From Polytrichum commune (Eukaryota > Streptophyta > Polytrichopsida > Polytrichales > Polytrichaceae), in contig OX485803.1 in the NCBI GenBank assembly GCA_950295325.1, positions 72,741,554-72,805,553 on the forward strand: a stretch of DNA of 64,000 bases, read 5' to 3'. The number at the start of each line of letters is the position of its first letter. The stretch's first letter is position 1. This document shows positions 33,980 through 45,338 of this stretch, in pieces. The position numbers and the translations under genes are program-made. The notes beneath the pieces were generated by a model that made no database searches, was not told the origin of the DNA, and was given only the letters and a program-made list of their open reading frames with translations.

Positions 33980-36102
33980 CTGAAAAAACACAAAACTACA
34001 CACAAATCTACAATGCTGGTTGTTGAGATGCGCCCTTGCACCACTCACTCCTTTATCACAGTTTCAAGCCCTCACTCTTTATGTGCAAACCCTATCACCT
34101 ATTCTGGTGCAGCTACAAGCTTCAAGCTTCAAGCTTTCAAACCCCAATATTGCAACTCTTCAGCTCTACTAACATTCTTACAACCCTCAAGCTCTCTACT
34201 CACAAACAGTCAATTCTAAAGCAAAATATGCAACTCTCAAACACAAGTTGATGCAAAAATGAAGAAGGCTCTAAAATCTGCAAGAGCTTCGCTCTGAATA
34301 CGCTAAGCTCTCCGCTCCTCCTCTCTCGGTTCCAAATGACAATGAGGAGAGAGAAGGGGTGCGGGGTGGTAGCCGCCGCTGCCGCTAGGGTTTCCCCATG
34401 GCTGCCACGTGGCGACGTTCCAATGTCGACAGTCCATTGGCGCCCTTCCATTGGCGTCGTTCCACGTGGCATGTGGAGGGGTGCGGGGATGGGTGGAGAT
34501 GGGTGATGGGGGAAATGGGAGGAGATAGGATGGGGACATCGGGGGATGGGGGGAAATACGATGGGAGATGGATGTAGAAGTAATCATGAAGGCAATACAA
34601 AGCATATGTATATGTATAATATGGGATGGAAGCATTAATCACAATAACTTCAAGAGCTTAATATGAAGACATGAATTTTGTGTGCCGTGTCCCCTTAGTA
34701 CCTTTACATTTGTATTCCTTGTAAACATATTTTCAAAAACAACTTTAAGTTAATGAGTATTGCACAATGTATGTCATTTAGTGGGTTTTCGATGAAGAAT
34801 CCACTCCCAAGGATGTGGATATGGTGTTCTGAAGTATAGAGTTTTCATGAACGAGATAACTTTCAAGTTGAACCATGGTTCTTCAAATATATATTACATA
34901 GTACATAAAGGACCCAATTTGACATTGTTGAGAGGGGGCTATTCGTTTTCTTGCAAGAGATGGAGGACGTCAATTAATTTAATTAGGTGTCAAATTGAAC
35001 TAACAATCGTATAGTGCATTGAACTTTAATTTTTAACAATGATGTAATTGCATTTAACCAATGAGCCATATTGGTCATTATTTCGCTAGCATCAAATGTA
35101 TGATATCATAGGTTTTCAATGAAGAATCCACCCCTAAGGATGTGTACATGAGGTTTTCAATTATACCGTTTTCGGAAACGAGATTTCTTTCAATTTGAAC
35201 CATGGTTTCTCAAATAAATATTACATTCATAAAGGACCAATTTGACATTGTGGATAACGGCTACCATCAACTGTCAGTTTCATAAGTTTAGTTAGTGCGA
35301 TACAAGGTCTTTAGGAGTCAATATTGTTTGTGTGTGTAATGTAACGTATTAACGACCACACCACAAACCCTAAACCCTAACCCTAAACCCTAAACCTTGC
35401 ATTCCTACATTTTTTTTCTTCTTACCAACCTTTCTTAATATATGTGTCCATGTTGTGGTCTATGGGCATGTCAAAGTGGTCTATCGATGTTGGTTGGATT
35501 GGAAATTGCTTTATTCGGTTCCCAATAACTATAATAATTGAGAATCATGCCAATAATTGTCATTTTGAGATTCAAAATTAATGGAGTTCGGATAAAGCTT
35601 TGGTTCGGGTGAAAAGTGAGTGTTGAAATGCTCCATCTCTCCCCTTAATAGTATTGAGTGTTATTTGATCACACAATCCAAACTTAATCTCATGATTATA
35701 ACATGCATGTCTTAAGACTTTAGTTTAAATCAACACTTTCAGCTATGAGCATGCACATACTTCTCGTAGGATGTAAAACACATAATTCTAAGTGTGACTT
35801 GTCGTAAGTATGGTTTCATTTCTTATGATTACTCTATCAAATTCACCATTCCAAATTAATTAAACATTTCCACACATGCCATTTTAATGCATTATTTTGA
35901 CACGTATGGCTACATTTGAATTAAGCCCTAACTTACATCTAGATATGATTAGTTCATTGTGGATTAACCCAACTTTTTAATGGTTTTCACGCGCTTGGTG
36001 AGCATATTACGGGCATGTTTCGATGTGAATCATATGATCATCCCTATAATTTTAGGGGCCTCCACAACATGTTTTTACTCGAGTTTACCTTAATATTGTG
36101 TA

Positions 36103-36134
<32 letters not shown>

Positions 36135-36430
36135 CACACACACACAATCACATACATTCATAGCATATATTAGGTCTCCATTGTTAATTAACTTGGACTT
36201 CACACCTTGGTCGCAAATCAGTTAATATTATGTATTAACCAGCATCATATTTTGACATTATATATCTATTATGTACATATTTATATTCATGACACCTTGG
36301 TAACACCTAAGGTATGCGACCGATTTACATATTTTCAATATCATGTTGCGTGCATGCAATACATGTCCCTTACATAATGCTATTTATATAATTACGCATG
36401 CATGAAATGTCATATTGGTAGGTCAAAGTA
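33980..36430. other. Spacer between the two divergent genes
   Basis: 33980-34400 probably holds the promoter and 5' leader of the minus-strand gene (acceptor at 33980, no dyads). 34782-35108 and 35109-35260 are related (GAAGAATCCAC..., period about 327 bp). 35365-35396 is an interstitial telomere-like stretch. 36097-36147 is a TG/TA/CA microsatellite that can fold on itself. No coding sequence recognised. Confidence 0.5.
35365..35396 (+). repeat. Short interstitial telomeric repeat
   Basis: Four to five units of CCCTAAA/CCCTAA, the plant telomere sequence in C-rich orientation. Confidence 0.85.
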
Positions 36431-36472
36431 GGCGGCGGGAATCCGCTTTTTAAAGAGCATCCAAGGGATTTT

Positions 36473-36606
36473 GAACCCCCGTAGAGAAGTACTTAAAGCT
36501 CTTCCCCCACAACAAAGTTCTTTTCAACGGCAGACGCCGTGTGCGCTCCAGACCCGACGGAGCGCGCGGAAGCCATTGTCCTGTCCGCCAACCCCACACC
36601 TCCCAG
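36473..36606 (+). CDS. Possible 5' exon of the + strand element gene
   Basis: Between a TGA and a GTACAG donor-like site the frame reads EKYLKLFPHNKVLFNGRRRV then RSRPDGARGSHCPVRQPHTS, which looks like coding sequence. There is no ATG in the open part, so it would need an upstream exon or be internal. The next dyads (36659 onward) would then lie in a following intron, as in the minus-strand gene. Speculative. Confidence 0.3.
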
Positions 36607-36658
36607 GTACAGGACAAACTGTAGACTCCGTATATACCGCCGTAAATACTGGAGGTTT

Positions 36659-36786
36659 ACGAACACGCGTTCGTAAAGCATACGTTATGGCAAATAAATG
36701 GGTCAGAGAAATGGTGGGTAGTTCACGAACGTGCGTTCGTAAGTACAATATATGAGCACACTCTGCGTTCAGAGACAGAGAGAAAG

Positions 36787-36847
<61 letters not shown>

Positions 36848-37170
36848 CAGATATGGGTCGTCATATGAACTGTGCATATAACTAGTTATATGTACTGAGA
36901 ACATGTCGGTGATATACGAACGTGCGTTCGTAAATATGACATCCAGGATCATAGAGATGTGGGTCTGTAATTATCCCTCGTGCCCGTTTTCTCCAAATGC
37001 ATATAGGATTGACCACAACTTACGAACGTGCGTTCGTAAGGACGACCTGAGATTTATGTCCACGCATGCAGCAACATCATTCATCGACGTCTAGGTATGT
37101 CTCGTATTTCCCACACGTCCAGATGAACCGTATGAAATTAGATTCTCCCAATTCACGAACGTTCGTTCGT
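36659..37170. repeat. Dyad motif cluster 5' of the + strand gene (5 copies)
   Basis: Cores at 36659 (one mismatch), 36725, 36916, 37022 and 37155. The centre is TG in three of them and TT in the last. Confidence 0.9.
36787..36844. repeat. (AT)n(GT)n microsatellite
   Basis: About 28 bp of AT repeat followed by about 30 bp of GT repeat. Confidence 0.9.
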
Positions 37171-37256
37171 AAATACCACCTGGGAGTATGTCCATCGCAT
37201 CCAACACTAGACTTACAGACACCTTCCTGCATATAACCAAAGTATGACAGATAGAT

Positions 37257-37778
37257 ACGAACAGTCGTTCGTAAATATGCCGTCCCATTATTTACTATGG
37301 TACGACGTGATGTGGTACACCCTATCATTTCCCCGACAGAGGGTGGCATGTATTCAGAAAACGTATGGTCGGAGTTGTCACAATGTCGACGTGTGAAAGG
37401 GTTTTTTACATCTATTGTTTTTCCAAAAACTTACGAACGGTCGTTCGTAAATATGCCGTCCCATTATTTACAAGGGAACGACGTGATGTGGTACACCCTA
37501 TCATTTCCCCGACAGAAGGTGGCATGTCTTCAGAAAACGTATGGCCTGAGTTATCACAATGTCGACGTGTCAAAGTGTTTTTTACATCTACTGTTTTTCC
37601 AAAAACTTACGAACGGTCGTTCGTATACATAACCGCCTCAAACATTTTGCTATGGTTGGACAACAACTCATATCGACACCCTTCACGAATAATATATAAC
37701 TTAATGCCGGTGTCAAATGCCGTGGGAATCCCATGCAATTTTTCCATGTCTTCATATTGTTTTCGAACGTGCGTTCGT
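37257..37778. repeat. Dyad motif cluster near the + strand gene start (4 copies)
   Basis: Cores at 37257 (one mismatch), 37433 and 37609 (identical, centre GT) and 37763 (outer base changed). The two identical copies belong to the 176-bp duplication. Confidence 0.9.
37273..37624 (+). repeat. 176-bp tandem duplication, each unit ending in a dyad
   Basis: Units 37273-37448 and 37449-37624 both start AAATATGCCGTCCCATTATT and end with the ACGAACGGTCGTTCGT dyad. A preceding dyad (37257) marks the left border, so duplication boundaries coincide with dyads. Confidence 0.85.
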
Positions 37779-37921
37779 CTTTGTGTGTGAGGCCTTCCCA
37801 TGGATGCCCCAAGAGTTGTTTGTGATTTCTGGGCCATATATTTTGACAAATAATTTGTGCGTTCTTTTAAACATTGGGATGGGTGTTGTTTGTTCATGCC
37901 ATGGTTGTTTGTTTAGGAACA

Positions 37922-40900
37922 ATGGCGATGCATGTGGGATATATTTCATTGGAGTTGTCGACTAGTGCATCGTCCTCCGATAGTGAACGCGAACTAACGT
38001 TGACGTCGGCGGACGGTACTGACATGACAAATGTGCTGGGGGTGCTTGTGGATGCATCCTCCCATGATTCTTTTGAAGGGCATGAACAATGTCTACATTC
38101 CGGTGATGACATTCCATTGTGTGCGGGTTTTGGAAGAGAGGAATGGGTGGGCCTTGATGTCGTTCTACTTAACGAGCTTGGTGTCCCGGTGGCAAATGGC
38201 ATATGTAGAAACTCCGATCCCCGTGAATGTGTGGATGCCAACCCCCTCGGTGCCGATGATGTTGGTGTGTGCATCTTGAATTCTTTGCTTCCACTCGAGG
38301 TTCCGGTGACGTGGAGATTTTCCTTATGTCGATGGCCCCTTCGTCGCGTTCTCCATGAAGAAGTAAGCTTGTGGGATCATGGGCGGCGGCACAAACAAGC
38401 GAAATCAGCTTTGTTGGCCAAATTACCTCCTTGCAAAGGCCTCCGCAGATATGCTTCTAACCGCGTGCCTCGCGGTGATAAGGAGCGACGACGGGATTGC
38501 ATATTGGGAGACGATTCTATCCGTCTCGTGTCCGCCAAGGACTGTTGCGCGAGGAAATGTTGCCAATTCTTCCCACGCGAAAAAATTAGGTCACTTCGTG
38601 AAGAGATGTGGCTTGCGGATTTTCGTATGAGATCCGCAAAGAAACTCGAGGTGCACAGAAATTTGCACCTTGATACCCATGGTCATAAGGTGGTGACCCT
38701 TGAAAATGTCAAAGTGTGTTGTACGGCATGGTATATCATCCATACTGTCTCCAAGGCTGATTTTTATAGGTTTAGGAAGTATTCATCGTTGGGTCGCCGC
38801 TCTCGATTTCATGGCAACTCGGGCACAAAGAAACCTAGGGAGGCTACACTACAAGCCTCGGCGACACTCTCCACCATTATAGTGTCATTGGCCGATGCAA
38901 TGCCCCACAAGACGAGGACATTGTCAACAGGGGATAAAGTTGTTCAAATGGTGTTGCCCACGGGCACAAAATGGAAGAACATCTTAACGGACATCAACGA
39001 AGTAGGTCGCAGAGAGGGATGTGGGCCCATTTCTTTGTCCAAGTTGAATGTGATTAAAAACCAACAGTTTGCTGAATACATTTTGAAGAGACCTGGTGAC
39101 AAGTTCGCTAGGTGTACGGCGTGTGAGAAATACAAAGGTCTTCGAGACGCCTACCCCATTGATACTGAATCCCATACTAGACACCAAAAAAAATATATTG
39201 AGCATGTGAACAATCAAGAGGCACACCGCCAAGATTACTACAAGAACCGTGCACTATCTATAATGAGGCCGACAGAGGTTCTCACAGTCATCCATGATAA
39301 AGTGGACCACGCCAAGACCGCATGCCCTTGTTATGCACGCAAAATAAAGGCCACGGATGGTCTCTTCAAGTTGCCCATAGCTGTCACAGGTTTGTAAGAA
39401 ATCACAACGATGTGTTGAAAGTCTCTCCATTTTTCTTGGGTGTGTTTGGCAAATGTCCAACATCATACATCAGTTTAGTGGTTATTTCATTTTTGTTGTT
39501 CACGCATCGTTTGTTTTTTCTAGGTATGATTGCCCATGGCCATGTGGACGTTAAGTATGCCCATTATGGGTTGGATTTTTACCCTGGCGATGCAAACCAC
39601 ACGGTGGGTTCATTTGCAAAACTCTTGCGCGATCTTGAGAAGCCGCCGGTACATTTTTCGCGTGCACTTTTTGATGGTTGTGGAACGACACCCCTTTATG
39701 AGGCAGTGCTTGCGGGGAAGGAGGTTTGTATGTCGTCATTACCAGAACCACCCGCAGAACCCATTTGTGCTAAATCATTGCCTCCAACTCTCCACGTTCA
39801 ACTTGATAATTGTGCGAAAGACAACAAATGTCGATACGTATTTTGTTTTTGGTCATTGTTCGTGGCGAAAGGAATCTTCAAAGAGGTGTTTGTGTCTTTC
39901 TTGATGGTGGGACACACACTCGACAACATTGATGCGTCATTCGGGCGTTGGAGCATGAAGTTGCATGAGGAAGATTTTCCGACCATACCACTTCTTATGA
40001 AATCATATATGGATTTAGACCATATGCCGGTGATCCCGCACATGATTGAGGAAGTACCAAATTTCAAGGCCTTCATCAAGCCATACATGTTGAAGGGAGG
40101 GGACCGTTTGGTGGGACATACCAAAGCACAACAATTCCGATTCTATATGAGGGATGATGGTGTCCCGGCTATGCAGTTCAAGCTTTTGTGCACATCTGCT
40201 AATTGGGGCCCGGATGATGGTATACTCGTATGGCGTCAAGACAAGGATGGGAAATGCTTGCTCCCGGATGGCGAACCAATGCCTTGCAAACCCGACCCCA
40301 TGAGGAATGGGCCAGAAATCATCAAAGTCATATCCGGATTCATTGAGTATTGGAAAGAGTTGTGCGAGGAGGACATCACCAGATGTGTTAGAGATACCCA
40401 TGAACCGTTGATCGCGTATTGGGATCGCATTCGAACGGCCTTGATGACACTTGGTGGCGACACCCGTACGACTTTGACACAAGGATTTTGGCCACAGAAT
40501 CGTTTGTCGGTTGTCGAGTCTGAAACAATGTTTTTCAGCAATGGAGACATTCGTGAAGAGTTCGCAATGGACGAGCATTACGTTGGCCCTGCGCGCAATC
40601 GGCCGGCCCCGTCGTTTCGTGTAGGTGTTGATTGCCACGAAGGTTATATGGTCCTCGTACGAGCAGGGGATGAGGAGCATCCCAAGCCAATTTGGTTGGT
40701 GAAAGCATTGTCTTCACCCAATTTTGTTCGAACTAGCCCCAACTTTCGTCAAATTGAGGTGGAATATTGCCATCCAAGCACCAAAGACCAGAACGTGCTT
40801 CGCACCTATTTAGGTTGGGACACGAAAAAGAATTTCAAGTGGACAGTGGACTCAGCGTACGGACCAGTTTGGATAAACACGAATACCATACTTTGTGCTT

Positions 40901-41049
40901 GGAAGCCGCGCAAGGGTTCCAAATCAGAAACAATGACCATCCCCCAAAAACATATAGATTTTGCCAAAGACAACGTGGCACGTATTGCAGCTGCGGAAAA
41001 TGATGCCGAGAATGGATATGAAGCGGAAGATGGAGATGGAGAAACTTAA
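37922..41049 (+). CDS. Two-exon gene, DUF7869-like (transposon-derived?) protein, 997 aa
   Basis: Exon 1 37922-39389, intron 39390-39523 (CACAG|GTTTGT ... TTCTAG|GTATG, phase 1), exon 2 39524-41049. The junction reads LPIAVTG-MIAHGHVDVKYA without a break. I start at the ATG of MAMHVGYISLEL, which follows an acceptor-like TTTGTTTAG. The frame is open further upstream but that part is probably intron. Visible parts: an acidic Ser-rich N-terminus; KDCCARKCCQFFP (from about residue 206), a Cys-rich putative zinc site; basic KKPREATLQ; HVQLDNCAKDNKCRYVFCFW (580-599) and VGHTLDNIDASFGRWS (618-633), whose DN and D/D residues look like an RNase-H-fold acidic core; an acidic tail. I recall such proteins as DUF7869-type, repeated in moss, lycophyte and animal genomes. 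No stop or frameshift seen, so it may be functional. Divergent partner of the large minus-strand gene. Confidence 0.8.
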
Positions 41050-43058
41050 CATAGGTGGGAATGAATGGGGAAAAGCATGGGCACTTAGTAAACTTTGTTT
41101 TTAATAGACTTAGTAGAGTTGTTAAATTCAATTGTGATATACGTTTGGGATGTGCCATCCAATTCCATAAGACCTTATGTATGGGATGCACACCCTAAAC
41201 TTTATAATGACATAAAACCATTTTTTTTAGATTCAATTGTTATTTTCCACATGTAATTCATCTTTTCATTATAATTCAAGATCTTACTATTATTAGTAAG
41301 TTGAATATTCTTCACGTGTGATTTTGTAAACCATCATGTTCCTTATGTTCCCAATGTTCCGTATGCTCACAATATTGGCATCCCAAACTATGCGCATATT
41401 TTATTTTGAGACTTTCCAAAGTCTCCGATTAACGAATATAGTGTTATGGACTAAAATTTAAAGAGTAAAATTTATACAACAATTAATATAAATATAGGGT
41501 ACTGGAGATCGGTTCTCAAAACTTAAAATTTGTGTTCCAAGAATATTCATCGAATATATGGAACACCCCATGAATGTGTGCATTACTTCATTGCCCTCCC
41601 TTGAAAACACCCATTTGTCACACGTGGTTTGTATTCCTACAACAGAGCTCCCCCCAGGCTTTGGCTAGATACACATGCTAACTTTCATATATCCACAAAA
41701 CTGAATTTCTAAATTACATACTTCATGTATAATTGCATATATACTGTGACGTACTATTTCAGAAGAAAAATGGGATGGAGTCAGCCTTAGGACTAATATG
41801 TGGCACATATTAATCTACACTCCGTACCCAACATTTTCCCAACATCAGGGTCAAATGCATGATTGCTTCACAATCAGATCCATTTGCATATTCATCAAGT
41901 GTTTTTCACGGAACTCTATATAGTACTTCAACACTATGGTCAGAACATGTTTTTAATGTCACCCAATGAGTGCAACATGGTATAACTTAATTAGCACCAA
42001 ATTGGCCCACCGCAAGGAAATTTTTGTGCACCCTTTGAAAGAAAATGCATGGACCTCTTGTGGAAACTACACATACAGATTCCTACTTTCCGCCAACTAG
42101 ATACCAGATGCTACACGCTGCAGCCTAGCCACTTAAGTAGTAATTAAGCAGTGCCCAATGCTTGCAGAGCACTATAAGAGAGACTTTCTTATCATAATAT
42201 GAACAAGTAGCAACCTCTAAAATATCGTAACTTCACCGGGCTTGCTAGATAAATCATTGTTGTATGTGGTTAACCTAATTTGCCATTATGTATAGCATAA
42301 ACAAACAACTATTAATATGATCCACTTTGAGGAGGCACTACCAAGTATGGTTTAATTGTCCTTAAACTAGTAGTGTGACCTCAAGTAGTAGTCTAATATT
42401 GTTTGCACAAGAATCAGCTCAACCTGGATTTTCTGGAGGATTGCCCCTATGGGGCGGTGCATACACAACATGTAAGCTTTGTGCATGCAATTTTCAAATG
42501 CCTGAGTGGGGCATAGTCGAGGTTGCAAATCCTTCAACAGTGGTGTGTGCGGGATTACCAGAAACTATGTTCTCTCCCATGTTGTGCGACAAAATGAATT
42601 CAGATGGAAGGCTCATTGGACTTCGAGGTACAAATCAAGTGCACTCTGTTGATTGACGCATGATGAGTGCCAACACAAGCATTGCGAATCTAGCCATCAA
42701 TACAAAAGAAGACAAACATTCTAGTAAAATGAAGTAGTGGAGTCAAGCGGCAACGGGTGACATTATAAATTTGAGGACTTCAAAGTCCGTTCACATTGGG
42801 AGCTACACGCTACTAAGTTGACTGCAACTTCTAACTCAATTGAGATTTTTTGCTAACTGTTTTTTTGGGAGATTTCGAATACTTATTCCCTTGATGTAAT
42901 TTATAAACACGAGAAAGCTTGCGTAGACATGGTGACAATTATGCTTTTGGCACCCCAATGAATGTAGTTTTCATGAACGGCTCAATTTGTATCTTTCTTT
43001 AAGGTTAGGTGCTCGACAAGTATATGAGGTGGTGGTTGGTTGAGAATTTCTCTTTATT
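41050..43058. other. AT-rich intergenic stretch, right flank of the element
   Basis: No terminal repeat matching the left flank was found. The 93-aa frame at 42375-42656 has no ATG at its reported start and no motif. Confidence 0.4.
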
Positions 43059-43204
43059 ATAAGGTGGACACACCCAAACCCAACAAAAAACATAAAACCT
43101 GACACTACCCACCACAGTCATACATTTGAAGTCCCTAAATGTATGATTGTGGTGCATAGTGTTGGTGCTCGGTTGAGTGTTGGTTTTAGGTGTACGCACC
43201 TTAT
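43059..43204. repeat. Fold-back (hairpin) element, 146 bp
   Basis: The arms pair nearly end to end: ATAAGGTG...CACCTTAT outermost, CCACCACAGTCATACATTT / AAATGTATGATTGTGGTG innermost, with several internal mismatches. It could be a small MITE or a source of hairpin RNA. Confidence 0.8.
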
Positions 43205-43819
43205 ACCTTGTTGTCTACACATAAGTATATAGCTTAAATTGCGGAGCACTTCACATCATTTTAAATCCAAAATGCTTTCGTGCACATAAGGTCTGTCTCT
43301 GACAATTGTCTGTGTAAAAACAACAAATTCTCAGTGTAATTTGTCAGGAGCACACGACAGTTGAGGTCATTAACAATGACGTAAGGTTACTACCGACCTT
43401 CGTTGTCAACAAGGTATAAGGAATTTGCCACATACATTCTATTGACAGGATTGGAAAGACTGGAGACAGTTTTGACTTTGGAGTGATGGTTTTGATTTGC
43501 CTTGGCCAAGGCCAAAAGAAAACGGAGGCGGCCGGGGGCATGGGGGGGCAAGGTTCCAGGTGGAAATGGGGAATTTGTAGGTGATTTGTCCTTTTGTGTG
43601 CTCCGGACTGAAGGTACTAGCTTAAGGCCAGATTACTAGCTGGGTTCCTGCATACCCAATATTAATATTTATCGGATTGTGGGTCACACAGTACGATGTA
43701 TAATAAGTTCAGCTGTCTAATAATTCTGTGACTTAGTTAATAGTTCTAGAGGTTTCCATTTCTGAGTGCCGTCACTGGGTACTGCGAACACATATTTCCT
43801 TGATTTGGTCCCCTTCATA

Positions 43820-44171
43820 CACATCTTCATTCGGCTGGGTCCCGCCCTTCCCACGCCTCCTTCACTATCCGGTCTTCTCCATGTTCCCTGCCCGCACCTG
43901 CATGGGAAATTTTCCTTGTTGGGAACCTATGTGACAATAAAATAACATGAAAATTACAAATATTGAAGTCCAGTCACTTAAGCCTTCACATGCCAAAGGA
44001 GCTTAATGGCTTAAATGATTGGGCTTGAATATTTGTGGTTTTGATATAATTTTATTGTTGCATTGGTTCCCAACGAGGAAGAGTTCCCATGCAGGTGCGG
44101 GCAGGGAACATGGGAAAGACTGGATAGTGAAGGAGGAATAGGAGAGGCGGGGCTAGCGGAATGAAGATGTG
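43820..44171. repeat. Long fold-back element, 352 bp
   Basis: CACATCTTCATTC at the left pairs with GAATGAAGATGTG at the right. Inner arms such as CATGTTCCCTGCCCGCACCT / AGGTGCGGGCAGGGAACATG and GGGAACC / GGTTCCC pair as well, down to AATATT...AATATT near the centre at about 43996. Almost the whole sequence is palindromic. Confidence 0.85.
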
Positions 44172-44842
44172 ATCTAGCCCAAGGCCCTTCATATCCACAT
44201 GTTTAAAAGTGGCATTCCCAATCAGCTAAAAATACACCCCTAAATTCCGGCCTTCCTTTCGTAGATGCAATTTGATATATTAGACCATGTAATTGATTAT
44301 GTAGGCATGAGACTGTCTTAAATTTTCATATCAATTGAGACTCATCATAGAGTAATTTGAGTTTTAAATTTATAATTCAAGTACATATAAGAGATGTAGC
44401 AAACCTAGACATGAATCTCGGGCGGCTAATGGACAAGTAAACATTCTTTTTTGACTTTTAGGTTTAAGCTTTGAGCGTTTAGTCCGGCATATGACAATGT
44501 GCAGCTCTATCCTATGGATGTCATTTTTAAAGATGACATTCCACCTCCTATTTTCAATGTAGACTAGCTTTAACTTCTTGGGGAGCTGACTGCAATGTCA
44601 AATGCTCCGCCCCCATCAAGAAAGCTAACCTAGTCCCTACTTCCATCATCAGATTTTCCGTGCTGGCTGACCAGTTCATGCTCATTGTGTTTACTATTGG
44701 ACACTCGAATTAACCTTTGATTTTGTAGTCTGTTTGGCAGCATTTTCTTCATGTAGGTAGATATTTTAACCAAGGGTGGAATCTGGATGGCTTTGGAAGT
44801 CGTAGAATATGGGCAAACCCTAGTAGCCTGGTAAAACAGCTA
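44172..44842. other. Intergenic DNA, nothing recognised
   Basis: No gene, RNA or repeat boundary supported. Confidence 0.4.
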
Positions 44843-45338
44843 CAGTCCACCCTCGATAAATGTTACACTTATAAACGTTAACTCATTATATTTGTTAACA
44901 AAATCGTACTCCCCTCATATTGCTAACTAGAATGTTAACTATGTTAAATGTTAACAATAATTTATTCCCCTCTTTGTTAATTTGCCACTTATAAATGTTA
45001 AGCTACGAAATACATCCAATATTGTGTGATGACATCCATTACATTGACTCACAACCTTTCAAAGTGGCAAAAGCCACCAAATTTGACTTTTGTGATCAAA
45101 TTATTCATCTAGACTACATTGATTCTTATTTTGTTTCATAAAAATAAAGGATTGATTTGATACACTATTACACATATTTTATATATGATAATTTTGCAAA
45201 ACTCTCCCTCCATAATTGTAATGAATTTATATTTGTTAAGCATTCAAAAAGCTCCCTTTATAACTGTTACAATGTTAACTCACTATAAATGTTAGGAAAA
45301 TTTTACTCCAGAGCCTAACATTTATAGAGGGTGGACTG
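44843..45338. mobile_element. Pogo/mariner-type MITE (496 bp), TA target duplication
   Basis: Ends CAGTCCACCCTCGATAAATG and CATTTATAGAGGGTGGACTG with TA on each side. The interior has many TGTTAAC phrases and no transposase. Confidence 0.85.

Noticed and set aside
28137-37778. CRISPR-like array of palindromic repeats
   Set aside because: Repeat cores are 16-22 bp, spacing varies from about 44 bp to several kb, copies fall in introns and exons of a eukaryotic-type gene, and no cas genes are present.
40015-40680. 221-aa minus-strand ORF
   Set aside because: Antisense shadow of exon 2 of the DUF7869-like gene.
26136-41049. Endogenous giant-virus insertion
   Set aside because: Considered because of intergenic palindromes and large GC-rich genes. 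No capsid, DNA polymerase, packaging ATPase or other viral hallmark is visible, and the genes are spliced with introns in the host style.
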